Numbered from the stretch's first letter, positions 1 through 8,603 are shown. The stretch is 64,000 nt of DNA from Cupriavidus basilensis (GCF_000832305.1 NZ_CP010536.1:2046001-2110000); one strand, 5' to 3'. Translations and numbers: made by a program. The notes: a model not told the origin generated them from the letters alone.

Positions 1-631
1 CGGTGGCATGGAGCCTCGCCTGATCCAGGACGACGCTGGCGCCATCCGCTGCGTGGACTGCCGAGGCGCCGTCGCCAAGGACGGTGATCTGCGTTTCGCG
101 GGCGGTAATCACGGCATCCGTCCCCGCTGCGTGCAGGCCATGGGCTTCGTCTCCCTGGGTGGAAACCGAGCCGCCGGTCACCTCGGCGCGCCCGCCGTCG
201 ATGGCGTGCACGCCGTAGGAATATCGACCCTCGGTCGTTGTCCGCGTGCCGTTCAGGGTCGCTAGGCTGCCCGCATCGCGCACGACCAAGGCATCGGCGT
301 TGAACTCGCCCAGCGCGGTAAGGTTGCTGTCGGACAGTCCCAGCGTGCCGCCGGCGCTGACGGTGACGCCCTGCGCGCCGACGCTTGTGCCTGCGATGCC
401 GGCCCGGATGCTGACGCTGTTACCCGAAAGAGAGTTGTTGGTTCCCCTGATATTGACCGCTGCGCCGGCATCCGCACGCGTGACCGTGTCACCGGGGAAG
501 AGCACCCGGTTCTCCCCATCGGGTGGGGAGAGATCGATGCTGGGGTAGGCCGTCGCTGCCGTGGCCAGCGGAATGGCCGGGAACAGCATGGTGAGGATGG
601 CGACGGAAATTCCGGTCGGTTGCAGTTTCAT
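1..631 (-). CDS. Autotransporter-like surface protein, N-terminal part (runs off the window)
   Basis: An uninterrupted reading frame starts at the ATG at 631 and runs off the left edge, giving 210 codons. It begins with a signal peptide (MKLQPTGISVAILTMLFPAI, cleavage probably after ATAATA). The rest is rich in Gly, Ala, Thr, Ser and Val with repeated short beta-strand patterns such as NNSLSGNSVSIRAG and GRAEVTGGSVSTQGDEAHGL. This is typical of AidA/pertactin-type passenger domains, which form a beta-helix outside the cell. The beta-barrel that would prove the family lies outside the window. An RcsB-like box with a matching -10 sits 154 bp upstream. No clear ribosome binding site is visible. 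Confidence 0.75.
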   Translation of the reverse strand, partial: MKLQPTGISVAILTMLFPAIPLATAATAYPSIDLSPPDGENRVLFPGDTVTRADAGAAVNIRGTNNSLSGNSVSIRAGIAGTSVGAQGVTVSAGGTLGLSDSNLTALGEFNADALVVRDAGSLATLNGTRTTTEGRYSYGVHAIDGGRAEVTGGSVSTQGDEAHGLHAAGTDAVITARETQITVLGDGASAVHAADGASVVLDQARLHAT

Positions 632-755
632 GGAGGCGTGCCCGGCTTGCTCCGCCCAATACCAAATACACCAAACCTGAATCCGTTATTGAAAATAATG
701 AAGTGAGTATGGAGGCGTTGACGGGGAGCGTTGAGAGAATGGGATCAGCCGGGGC

Positions 756-798
756 ATTCTAGATACGCATTCGCCAGATTTGAATCGGACAAGTACGA
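756..798 (-). promoter_or_regulatory. RcsB-like box and -10 for the autotransporter-like gene
   Basis: Box TCGGACAAGTACGA at 785-798; read on the minus strand, a -10-like TAGAAT lies at 761-756. The centre of the box is 30.5 bp from the -10, the same as at five other boxes in this window. The box and -10 are seen; the regulator is inferred. The rest of 632-1021 shows no gene. Confidence 0.6.
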
Positions 799-1021
799 AA
801 AGCGTGGCGCTCGACGACAAAGCGCGGTCTCCGGGCATGGCGCATTGCTCAACCGAAAACGAAAACGAAAGCGCGAGCGAAAGCGAAGCGGGCGCCTGGA
901 AAAGTCGATGTCAGGATGCTGGCCGGGAGCGACGCGCGTTGCGCTTGGCTCGCGGCCAGTTTGACTTCCACGGCGCCCGGGATCGAGTCGATGAAACCGG
1001 CGCACGTGGAAGGCAGCAGCC

Positions 1022-1756
1022 TTACTCGTCGATCAGCCGGGAGTGCCCATGCAACGTGAAGTGCGAGTCGGGCGGCAGATAGGCCACGGCGCTCGGGCGC
1101 GAGCCGGCATCGTACGCGGGCGCAGCCAACATATAGCCAGCGCTATGGCCGACGCTATCGCTAGTGCTATGGCCGGCGTTATCTCCAGCATCATCGGCTA
1201 CCGGCGTCCCGGCACTGCGCCCGGCCACCTGCCTGGGAGGAACCGGGTCGGCATGCGAATGCCTGCGGGCCATGGCGCGCTCGACCGGTGCGGCGACAGG
1301 ACTGGTGGCTGTGCTGGCGGTTGCGCTATCAGCCCGCAAAGGGGCGGGCAGAGGCGCCGCAGGCGTGGGCGAGTCAACCGCGGCCGCCACGGCTTCCGGC
1401 CGGTCGGCCACAGCGGCTTGCAGCCCGGCATCCGGTGCGGGCAATCGCGCAGGCGAGGTCACTGGCATGGACCCGGGCATGGACACAGGCTGGAACGAAG
1501 GCAAGGGCTCGGGCGCGGGGCCCGTCAACCAAGCCGCCAACAGCCACGCCGCCGCCGCCATGCCACAGCCTACCGTGCCGGCAGCCAGCCCGCGCAGCCG
1601 CGCGCGGCGCAACGCCCGCGCCAGGGTGGGGGCCGTGCTGGCAAGATGGACTTTGACGGCCTCCGCACGGTACGCGGCAAGCGTATCGCGCACATCGAAG
1701 CGTGTGCCCCATGGTGGTGGCACATCGAGTTGGGAAGGAATAACGGAACTAGACAA
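1022..1756 (-). CDS. Pro/Ala-rich single-pass membrane protein, unknown function
   Basis: A 244-residue protein I do not recognise. The first 55 residues are charged and probably cytoplasmic (CADs such as FDVRDTLAAYRAEAVKVHLA). One hydrophobic segment follows at about residues 57-78 (AAGTVGCGMAAAAWLLAAWL). Then comes a long low-complexity region rich in Pro, Ala and Ser, presumably periplasmic. Overlapping plus-strand frames are open too, because of base composition. I prefer the minus strand because it has this membrane topology and because an RcsB-like box with a good -10 (TAATAT) lies about 70-110 bp upstream. The topology resembles inner-membrane accessory or anti-sigma-like proteins, but no family motif is seen. 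Confidence 0.55.
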   Translation of the reverse strand: MSSSVIPSQLDVPPPWGTRFDVRDTLAAYRAEAVKVHLASTAPTLARALRRARLRGLAAGTVGCGMAAAAWLLAAWLTGPAPEPLPSFQPVSMPGSMPVTSPARLPAPDAGLQAAVADRPEAVAAAVDSPTPAAPLPAPLRADSATASTATSPVAAPVERAMARRHSHADPVPPRQVAGRSAGTPVADDAGDNAGHSTSDSVGHSAGYMLAAPAYDAGSRPSAVAYLPPDSHFTLHGHSRLIDE

Positions 1757-1826
1757 GGCTTATCTCCGAAGCGCAAAAACGACGCAACGCGGCCGGCCTA
1801 TCCGGGCGAAGCTGGTCAGTGGAGTG

Positions 1827-1869
1827 ATATTAGCATCGCTAAAATCAGATGAAAATCGGACAAGTACGA
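1827..1869 (-). promoter_or_regulatory. RcsB-like box and -10 for the Pro/Ala-rich membrane protein
   Basis: Box TCGGACAAGTACGA at 1856-1869, identical to the one at 785-798. A -10-like TAATAT lies at 1832-1827 on the minus strand, 30.5 bp from the box centre. Transcription would begin near 1820, giving a leader of about 64 nt before the ATG at 1756. Confidence 0.6.
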
Positions 1870-1965
1870 ATCTGCATCACCGCAGAACCGGCTTTCGAAG
1901 TCCGCATTTTCGGCCTCGATGCGCGCCTGGACTGAGGTGCAGGGCAATTGCGCCGGTTTTTAAAT

Positions 1966-2041
1966 TCGGACTTATCCGATTGCAAGCGCCATAAAAAATC
2001 AGACTTATCCGATTTCCGGCGCGATGCAATCTCGTTAGACT
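1966..2041 (+). promoter_or_regulatory. Tandem RcsB-like boxes and -10 driving a small RNA
   Basis: Two near-identical palindromes, TCGGACTTATCCGA (1966-1979) and TCAGACTTATCCGA (1999-2012), are spaced exactly 33 bp apart, about three helical turns. A -10-like TAGACT follows at 2036-2041. Relative to a start near 2048 the boxes are centred at about -42 and -75, the usual position for an activator touching the -35 region. Confidence 0.6.
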
Positions 2042-2046
2042 TTCGT

Positions 2047-2158
2047 TTGTCGGCATACCCCTATGTGCCGACGGTCTACATTTGCTGAGTGGGCGACCCC
2101 CTCCGACCCCGCAATCGCGCCCCAGGCTGTTATCCCCGTGACAGCCTGGGTTTTTTTT
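2047..2158 (+). ncRNA. Probable small RNA with C-rich single-stranded motifs
   Basis: No protein gene on the plus strand explains the strong terminator at 2121-2158, so the transcript from the promoter at 1966-2041 should be a small RNA of about 110 nt. It begins with a hairpin (GTCGGCA pairing with TGCCGAC, 2049-2071) whose loop carries ACCCCTA. A linker holds ACCCCC and ACCCCGC runs, and the terminator loop holds ATCCCCG. C-rich loops of this kind pair with G-rich ribosome binding sites in several known bacterial sRNAs. The family is not recognised; the exact 5' end is inferred. The GGGCGACCC stretch could pair with itself and hide one C run. Confidence 0.55.
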
Positions 2159-2159
2159 T
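2121..2159 (+). terminator. Strong intrinsic terminator of the small RNA
   Basis: CCCAGGCTGT at 2121-2130 pairs perfectly with ACAGCCTGGG at 2141-2150 and is followed by nine T. The T tract is only on the plus strand, so this does not serve the minus-strand gene that ends at 2368. Confidence 0.9.
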
Positions 2160-2367
2160 GCCGGCGCCACGAAAGCCAGCCACGCCGGCGAAGTCCGCAA
2201 AGTCGGCAAAGTTGGCTTTGGCAGCGTGCCGGTGCGTTGCGGCAGCGATCAAAAGAACAGACACCAAGGTTGGCATACGAAACGCCCGCGAAAGGCGGGC
2301 GCCGGGAAGGCGCCCGCTTCGCCTTTCGTCATCCGCGTCGCGCTATGCCGCGGATGCCTTCAGCGCG

Positions 2368-4173
2368 TCAGTTCCAGCGCGTATTCCAGCTGACGGGCGT
2401 CGCTTGCCCCCAAGCGCCGACGACGGGTGCGGACCATTGTTGTGCCCACCAGTTCTTGGCGGGCTTGGCTGGCTTCACGGGTTTGGGTGGCTTCACCGGC
2501 TTCACGGGCTTGACTGGCTCCTCAGGCTCCACAGGCTTGACCGGCACCAAGGGCAGCTCCACAAGCTGGGCCTGCTCGATGGTCCCGGAGTTGACGAAGA
2601 TCGGCGAGCGCACCGTCACCTCGCCCTCTTTGGCGGACAGGCGGTCGAGGTTGGTGAAGGTGGTGCTGGAGACGTCGAGGTTGCCGTGCTCGCTGGACAG
2701 CGTGCCTTCGTTCCTGCCGGACGTTATCTTGACCGACAGGTCCCGGCTCGCGGTGATCTTGCCGGAGTTCGAAAATTCCGCCGCCTTCACCGTGGTGATG
2801 CCAGTCGCGCTGCTGACCGTGCCTGTGTTGGTGATGGTTGCGGCATCGAGCTTGAGCTCACCCGCGTTGGAACGGACAACGCCATCGTTAATCAGGGTTG
2901 CGGCGAATACGGAAAGGTCCTGCTGCGCTTCCATGGTGCCTTGCGCGCCATTGGAGAAGTCCGCCGTCTTGGCCGAAAGCGTGCCGCCGGCCTTGATCGT
3001 CTTCGTGTTCTGCAGCGTGGCCGTGTTCAGCGTGATGTCGCCGTCCGACGCGATGGTGCCGTCATTGATCAGCGATGCCACCTTGATCGTGGCGCCGGAT
3101 GCGCCGCGGATCGCGCCGGCATTGTCCAGGCTGTTCGAATTGATATCGGTGGTGCCTGCCGCGAGCAGCTGCGCGCCCGACCGTACGCGGATCTTGTCCT
3201 CGGTGGCTTTCCCGGCGACGACGAAACCGGGCTCGATGTCGGCGTTGGCCTGCTCGCCGCCCTGGCCTGCCGATGTGACGACCATGCCGGTCTTCTTGAT
3301 CGTCAGGTCACCCGTGAGCGCCTGCACCTTGCCTGCGATGTTCACGCCGGCGCCACCTTCGGTGCTTCGCAGCGAAATGGCGTTGGCGTACATGCCGCCC
3401 AGCGCGGCCACATCGATCGCGTGCACGGGAACGATATCTTTCCCGTTGGTCGTCTGCGCGGCGTCGACGCGTTCGCCGTCATAGGCGATATCGTTGCGCC
3501 CCGCCACGGCGCGGATCAGGTCCTTGGCACGGACTGCCGCGTCGATCTTCATGGAGCGCGACAGCAGGTCGACCTTGTCCACCGTGCCGGCATCGAACCC
3601 CCGGCCGCTGATGGCGATGTCGCCGCCGGCCACCGCGAAGCCGGATACGGCGCCGCCGCTGGTGAGGTTAGGGGTGCCCGTGGTCAGTGTGACGCGGGAG
3701 GCGTTCAGCACGCTGCCGCCATCGACGGAGATGCCGTTCGGGTTGGCCACGATCAGCGCGGCGCGCTGCCCGGCGATTTCCGTGGCGCCATTCAACATGG
3801 TGCGGGAGCTGCCGACCACCTCGTTCAGGATGACGCTGGCGGCGCCATTGGCGAGCGCGGCATTGCCCGCGACGTTGCCGCCGATCTGCGTGGCGGCGCC
3901 GTTGGCGCTGTTGTTGAGCACCACGCCATTGGCGCCCACGTTGTAGTTCTGGAACTGGTTGTGCGATACGCCGGCGGCGTTCGGCGCGTTGATCTGCACG
4001 AGCGGCACGCCATTGGCGGTCGCGCCGATAGCCGGGCCGCCAGGCGCCGCGCTGATCTGTGCGGACGCGATGGAGGCGTGAAGCGCCGGGACGGCCAGCA
4101 ACAGTGCGCGCAGCAGGCTGCTGCAGCTGGGCGGGCGGGCAATCATGGATGTCGTTTTCATCATTTGGGCCAT
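2368..4173 (-). CDS. Short two-partner-secretion exoprotein (TpsA, filamentous haemagglutinin-like)
   Basis: Secreted partner of the TpsB transporter just upstream. From the ATG at 4173 the protein has 601 residues; the frame is open to 4239, and ATGs at 4164 and 4161 are also possible because no start has a clear ribosome binding site. A signal peptide ends at SIASAQ. The TPS secretion domain follows, with the hallmark NPNG (in VANPNGISVDGG) and the related TPNL motif. The middle is beta-helix repeat (alternating SLxNxGxI patterns). The C-terminus ends in a Pro-Lys tail (PVKPVEPEEPVKP and similar) and a Trp-rich end. Typical TpsA proteins are several times longer, so this is a miniature form or a stub. 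No haemagglutinin repeats or CDI toxin end are present. Confidence 0.85.
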   Translation of the reverse strand: MAQMMKTTSMIARPPSCSSLLRALLLAVPALHASIASAQISAAPGGPAIGATANGVPLVQINAPNAAGVSHNQFQNYNVGANGVVLNNSANGAATQIGGNVAGNAALANGAASVILNEVVGSSRTMLNGATEIAGQRAALIVANPNGISVDGGSVLNASRVTLTTGTPNLTSGGAVSGFAVAGGDIAISGRGFDAGTVDKVDLLSRSMKIDAAVRAKDLIRAVAGRNDIAYDGERVDAAQTTNGKDIVPVHAIDVAALGGMYANAISLRSTEGGAGVNIAGKVQALTGDLTIKKTGMVVTSAGQGGEQANADIEPGFVVAGKATEDKIRVRSGAQLLAAGTTDINSNSLDNAGAIRGASGATIKVASLINDGTIASDGDITLNTATLQNTKTIKAGGTLSAKTADFSNGAQGTMEAQQDLSVFAATLINDGVVRSNAGELKLDAATITNTGTVSSATGITTVKAAEFSNSGKITASRDLSVKITSGRNEGTLSSEHGNLDVSSTTFTNLDRLSAKEGEVTVRSPIFVNSGTIEQAQLVELPLVPVKPVEPEEPVKPVKPVKPPKPVKPAKPAKNWWAQQWSAPVVGAWGQATPVSWNTRWN

Positions 4174-4326
4174 GGAAAGTAAAGTGAGAGACGGCAGGCC
4201 GCCGGCATACGGAGATCCGTGCCGATTGGGGGCGGGCATGCCGGGTCAGGGGGGGCGATTCAGTGATGGCTGTGGTTGGCTTCCTCCGTCAGGTTGTGGA
4301 TCCATTCAATGTCAGTGCATCCGGTG

Positions 4327-6012
4327 TCATAGCCTCATGGATAGCTGCACGGCCACCGCCACGCGGGCCGCCTCGAACCCGGCCGGCTTGGCCACCGGCA
4401 TGCCAACCGACACGTCGTAGCCAACCCTGCCATACGCGCCCCGGACCCCGATCGCCGCGCCCACGAGGGTCCGCCCCGCGAGTTCGCGCGTCACGCTGCC
4501 ACCCACGGCGCCCGCGTCAGCCGCGGCATAGGCTTCCTGCCCGGTGTTCCCGATCGCCAGCGCCACTTCATTGCGCAGCACCCACCCGCTTTGCCCCATC
4601 AGCGTGCGCGAGCCATCGAAGCCACGCACGGTGTAGCGGCTGCCGATCGAGAGCATTTCCGTCGCCGGGATCGCATTCGGCGCGGCCTGGGCATTGGCGC
4701 TGGCGCGATAGCCCAGGCGTTGCCCGGCGAGAGAGAAGGGGGCATCGACGCTCGCATTGGCGCTGAGGATGCTGTAGCGGCCGTTCCATTGCGTTTTTCC
4801 GCTCACATAGCCGCTGTTGGCCGACCACGCGGGAATGCTCCCGCGCAGGCCGAGGCCCGCGGTGACCGTCATGCGGCTCGTGCGTTGATAGTGGGAATAG
4901 CTGAGTGTGTAGCTGGTGATGTCGCGCGTCTGCACGCCGATCGGCCATTGGCCAAGCCGGACGTCGTCCGATCGCCGCGACAGCCTGGCGCGCACCGTGC
5001 CCTTCATCGTGCCGGTACGGTAGGCCACGCTGCTGGCGCCCACCTCGAACGTACGCGTGCGGCCCGTGTAGGGCAGGTTGCCGGCAGTCGTTGAGATCGT
5101 CTGCAGGAAATCATACTGGTTCGCGCCCAGCCAGAAGGCGCCATAGCCAAGCGGCACGGTCCATTGCAGGCCCATCGCGCGCGAGCCGACGGCTCGGTTG
5201 CGCAGGTGCGCGTCGTTGTTGTAGGTGGCGACGAGCTGGTCGTAAAGTCCCAGGGGCGAGTCAAGCACCAGTACGCCGCCGAGCTGATTCTTGCCGGTCG
5301 CGTCGATGCCGGAGTTGTCGGCGGTGACGATGGCGCGCCAACGCCGCACCTCGGGCGCATGGTGAATGGCGAGATCGGTCTGGCCAAACGCCTTGCCTGG
5401 CTCCAGCACCATCCGTACCGATGCATCGCCGGCCACGGTGCGAATGTTCTCCAGCGTCTGGTCGAGATCCCGCAGGTTGAGCACGTCGCCTTCGCGCATC
5501 GGCATTGCCATCTGGCGGCGGCCCGGGGCATCGCCGGTCTCGGCGATGCTGCCGATGCGCCCTGGCACGAGTTCGATTTCCAGCGTGCCGGCGCGCAAGT
5601 CCTGCTCGCCGATGAGCACTTGCGTGGTGAGGTAGCCGCGCTCGATGAGCTGGTAGCGCAGATGGTCGCGCAGGCGGGTGATGCCCTCGGACCCGACGCA
5701 CACGTCCTGCACCTGGACAGCGCGCACGAGCCATGCGAACGCCTCGGCGTTCTTCCATGCAAGGCGCGAGATGTTGAAGCAAGGCGACTCCACGGGAAAG
5801 ACCAGTGTCGCGTGTGGAGATGCCTCGCCGCCCGACAGCACAGGCGCTGCGGACGAGGCGCGTGAGAACGCCTCGTCGACCTGCTGCGCCTGGCGGCGTG
5901 TCGTTTCTGTGGTCTCGGCGGCCGCATGCGGTGTCAGTGACTGTGCGGTGGCCGCGGGGGCCCGAAGCAGGAGCAGCGCAACTGCGCCGCCGATAATGCG
6001 GATGGATTTCAT
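4327..6012 (-). CDS. Two-partner-secretion outer-membrane transporter (TpsB, ShlB/FhaC family)
   Basis: Outer-membrane pore that exports the TpsA protein encoded directly downstream (gap about 150 bp). From the ATG at 6012 the protein has 561 residues, the usual size. The start gives a proper signal peptide (MKSIRIIGGAVALLLLRAPA, cleavage after ATAQS); the frame is open further upstream but that part is not protein-like. POTRA-type sequence is visible around IEFELVPGRI-like text (TLEIELVPGRIGSIAETGDA), then a polypeptide-transport beta-barrel with YTVRGFDGSRTLMGQSGW, matching the conserved (V)RGF motif of the Omp85/TpsB superfamily. An RcsB-like box and -10 lie about 200-240 bp upstream. Confidence 0.93.
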   Translation of the reverse strand: MKSIRIIGGAVALLLLRAPAATAQSLTPHAAAETTETTRRQAQQVDEAFSRASSAAPVLSGGEASPHATLVFPVESPCFNISRLAWKNAEAFAWLVRAVQVQDVCVGSEGITRLRDHLRYQLIERGYLTTQVLIGEQDLRAGTLEIELVPGRIGSIAETGDAPGRRQMAMPMREGDVLNLRDLDQTLENIRTVAGDASVRMVLEPGKAFGQTDLAIHHAPEVRRWRAIVTADNSGIDATGKNQLGGVLVLDSPLGLYDQLVATYNNDAHLRNRAVGSRAMGLQWTVPLGYGAFWLGANQYDFLQTISTTAGNLPYTGRTRTFEVGASSVAYRTGTMKGTVRARLSRRSDDVRLGQWPIGVQTRDITSYTLSYSHYQRTSRMTVTAGLGLRGSIPAWSANSGYVSGKTQWNGRYSILSANASVDAPFSLAGQRLGYRASANAQAAPNAIPATEMLSIGSRYTVRGFDGSRTLMGQSGWVLRNEVALAIGNTGQEAYAAADAGAVGGSVTRELAGRTLVGAAIGVRGAYGRVGYDVSVGMPVAKPAGFEAARVAVAVQLSMRL

Positions 6013-6209
6013 GCTGCCCATGCTGCGCGCGTTGCCTGGAACGCAGGCGCAGGTTTGTTGCGGAAACGCCAGCCCGCCAATGCCTGCGCCGCTTGATGGG
6101 CCGGGGTGGCAGTCGCTGTGTGTTGCGTTTGGTGTCTTGTGTTTGGTGTCTTGCACGCGCGTGCGCGTCGTGCATCGTGCGTCGCTGCTGTCGTTAGCGA
6201 AGTAACAAG

Positions 6210-6252
6210 ATTCTGAGTGTCTTGGGCAGGGAAGACAATCGGACAAGTTTGA
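6210..6252 (-). promoter_or_regulatory. RcsB-like box and -10 for the tpsBA operon
   Basis: Box TCGGACAAGTTTGA at 6239-6252 with a -10-like CAGAAT at 6215-6210 on the minus strand, centre-to-hexamer distance 30.5 bp. The leader to the ATG at 6012 would be about 190 nt. Confidence 0.55.
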
Positions 6253-6381
6253 AAATGCGGCGGAATTTGCAAGAAAACCCGGCGCGGCGGCCGATGCGTG
6301 CTGCCGCATCGCCAGATGAGGACGGCGGCGGCGGGGGCGGCAAGGCAGACCGAACCGAAAACCGGTTGAAGCGGGTTGATG

Positions 6382-6670
6382 CTACTGATACGAGAACGTG
6401 ACCGTACTCCGCGCGCTAACCGAGCCCGGCTTGATGGTCGGCTCGGTCTTCACATATTTTGCGGCCAGGGGAATGTTGACGTTGCCACCCGACGCCCGCG
6501 AGCGGCAGACATACCTTTGGTTGGTGTTTCCCTTCGCCGACGAATCCGGACCGAGCCCCGGCGGCGTTGTTTCGCCCGAGCGGAACATTTGAATTCCCAC
6601 GCCGGTGGCGGTGGAATTGCCGCCAACGGGCCTGTCAGTGCATTGCCGGCATTTCCATCTCCCGAAAATT
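6382..6670 (-). pseudogene. C-terminal fragment of a fimbrial adhesin gene
   Basis: The last 72 codons match the end of the neighbouring adhesin at 6721-7773: both end TxTFSYQ and share NFGPDSS/LGPDSS, KGN.NQ and ASGG. Homology continues upstream (NSTATGVGIQ, then GNAGNALTGP in another frame), so there is a frameshift near 6625 and a stop upstream near 6685. It is the remnant of a duplicate copy, without a signal peptide or adhesin domain. Confidence 0.75.
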
Positions 6671-6720
6671 TACAGCATCAGCCGGAAAGCCTGTGTCTCT
6701 CCGTCCGGATTCGGTGGCTA

Positions 6721-7773
6721 CTACTGATACGAAAAAGTGATGGTGCTGAGCGCGCTCATGGCACCCGGCTTGATCGTTTCCGCCGTCTTGATATAGCGCG
6801 CTTCGAGGGGCACCGAGATCACACCACCAGATGCCGATCTACCGGCCAGCCACTGATTCTTATTGCCCTTGACCGATGAATCCGGCCCAAAATTCAACGG
6901 ACTGGTCGTACCTTGCTTCATTATCTGAATACCCAAGCCAGTTGCCGTCGAATTCTTCGCCAGGCTAAGGATATTGCCGGTATTCGCGGGATTGGTCGCA
7001 TCCGTCAAGGTTGCATAGACACTGACGTTCGCATCGCATTTGAGTCCCAACGAAAACGGCGCCGACTTGGCGGCAGAGACATCTCCTACCGCTTTCAGGC
7101 TATACGTCACCAACTGCGGCATGACCACCGCGTTGGTCGCGCCGGACGTGATCGTGCATGCTCTTGCCGTAACGGTGATGCTCAATGCACCTATACCTAA
7201 CGACAGTCGATTCGACACGACAGTTCCATCCAGCATGGCGCCTAGGGTCGAGGTGGTTTGAGCCGGGACACGATAGGTTCCCGTTGGGACAGCCCCCGTT
7301 GCGACGAGCGTCACCCGCTGGTTGTAACCCCAACCGCCAGAGCCGGATGGCCCGCCCGGAAACACAGTTGGCCCAGCCCCAATAGACACCCATGACGTGT
7401 TGATATTTTTTGTTTCCAGTGCGTAACCGATGCCGGGAATTCCGGTTTCAAATACAGCCGCGGGGCCGGTGTAGCCCTGATACGTCACACCCGGAACCAC
7501 TCTCCCGAGCGGCGTTACGACGACTGCATCGAGCCGGCAGCCGGCGCCGGAGATTCCTGCAACATATTCGCTTCCGGCAGTCGATGACGGAAACTGAATC
7601 CCTGGGGTTAACGAATCTCGAACCTGGCTGAGAGTGGTCGGAAGTGTCGGCGATAACGAAGTACCAGGCCAAATTACCGTACAACCAGCAAACGCTGATT
7701 CAGACAGAAACATGACACCCAGGATTAGAGCGCTCGAAGTAATTTTAAATAGCATAAGAAGTCCACTTGCCAT
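6721..7773 (-). CDS. Fimbrial tip adhesin-like protein
   Basis: A 350-residue secreted protein with the two-part layout of chaperone-usher tip adhesins: a signal peptide (MASGLLMLFKITSSALILGV, cleavage after AFA), an N-terminal domain of unknown ligand, and a C-terminal pilin domain starting near ALSITVTARACTI and ending in the alternating beta-strand STITFSYQ that is read by the chaperone. The frame is open to 7821, but the Met at 7773 gives the proper signal peptide. It lies downstream of the main fimbrial operon. Its nearest relatives in the window are the broken copy at 6382-6670 and, more distantly, the two adhesins at 9-11.5 kb. Confidence 0.8.
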   Translation of the reverse strand: MASGLLMLFKITSSALILGVMFLSESAFAGCTVIWPGTSLSPTLPTTLSQVRDSLTPGIQFPSSTAGSEYVAGISGAGCRLDAVVVTPLGRVVPGVTYQGYTGPAAVFETGIPGIGYALETKNINTSWVSIGAGPTVFPGGPSGSGGWGYNQRVTLVATGAVPTGTYRVPAQTTSTLGAMLDGTVVSNRLSLGIGALSITVTARACTITSGATNAVVMPQLVTYSLKAVGDVSAAKSAPFSLGLKCDANVSVYATLTDATNPANTGNILSLAKNSTATGLGIQIMKQGTTSPLNFGPDSSVKGNKNQWLAGRSASGGVISVPLEARYIKTAETIKPGAMSALSTITFSYQ

Positions 7774-8279
7774 ACACGTGTCGGATCCATCAAAGTTCCC
7801 GATGCCATCCGAACACCGCAATGCATCATCGGGTGCATGCTCCCATCTCTGCCTGGGCTAGATGCCCGCGTTGGCGTCACATCCCGTGCGGCGCAGCCGC
7901 ACGACTCGACATAAATTTTTCGTTGCTCAAGCGCTGCGCGGCGTCCTGCGCGTCCGAGCTTCCCGATAAGTATTGATGACGCGGATTTCGAGGCCCCCGA
8001 TGCCGACGAGCGGCCGACACGCATCCACGCGTCGTCACCTTGATCGTCCCTGGAGCTGAAAGACGGATGGGTTCTTCACCGCGCTGTTGACCGTCCGCAT
8101 CCCGCGGTCTCACGACAGCCATAGCCTGAAGCAAAATGGCGAAAATGCCGGCGACAAGGCGTCCTGAAGCAACAAGGATATCGAGATTGCAGACCGTTTG
8201 GAATAGGACGAGTACTAAACTGCGCGCCGTCGACGAGAAGGCGTTTCGTCGTTGGCGCAAAGGGCAGTGCCACGGGATT
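7774..8279. other. 500-bp leader region without a gene
   Basis: No convincing coding frame. It contains the RcsB-like box at 8204-8217 and a stretch (7905-7965) resembling the leader repeats in front of the duplicated adhesins (a GCTCAAGCGCTGCGCGG-like segment). If the box promoter is used, the adhesin at 7773 would have a leader of nearly 400 nt. Confidence 0.5.
8175..8217 (-). promoter_or_regulatory. RcsB-like box and -10 upstream of the adhesin at 6721-7773
   Basis: Box TAGGACGAGTACTA at 8204-8217; TATCCT at 8180-8175 on the minus strand is the -10 candidate, 30.5 bp from the box centre. The opposite strand has no -10 at that distance. Confidence 0.5.
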
Positions 8280-8603
8280 TCAGCGAGGAACAGGGCCGGT
8301 GTGATTGAATTGCCGATAGGCAAATTGCAAACTCCAGGGCGCGTAGACATAGTGCAGTGCTCGCCCCACGGCGGTGCCGCCGGCATGCGGGCGGGCTTCA
8401 TTGCGCAGATCCAGCGTGACAAGGACCAAAAGCGCCACCTTGACGTCGGAGTAGCGGTCGCGTGGCAAGAGCCTGGCCGCGATGCCTTGCGCCATGTCCT
8501 GCTGTTGTGGCGGCAGGCTTGCCAGGGAGGCGGTAGCAAGCGCGCAGTATCCGTTGCCCTGCGAGGCAAGCCGCCATAACTGCCATTTTTTCGGGGAATT
8601 CAT
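8280..8603 (-). CDS. Small hypothetical protein
   Basis: Possible 107-residue protein beginning MNSPKKWQLWRLASQGNGYC. I do not recognise it. No signal peptide, membrane segment or known motif is clear, apart from a mildly hydrophobic stretch at KVALLVLVTLDL. The frame is open to 8699 but the ATG at 8603 is the more natural start. It sits between a broken adhesin leader and the promoter of the next adhesin, so it could itself be a remnant. The antisense frame is also open. Confidence 0.35.
   Translation of the reverse strand: MNSPKKWQLWRLASQGNGYCALATASLASLPPQQQDMAQGIAARLLPRDRYSDVKVALLVLVTLDLRNEARPHAGGTAVGRALHYVYAPWSLQFAYRQFNHTGPVPR

Noticed and set aside
1043..1994. Plus-strand frames opposite the Pro/Ala-rich membrane protein
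   Set aside because: Arg/Gly/His-rich and without membrane or domain features; the minus strand has a promoter and a topology that makes sense.
2089..4182. Long plus-strand frames over the TpsA gene
   Set aside because: Shadows of the TpsA gene; no start, motif or protein-like composition.
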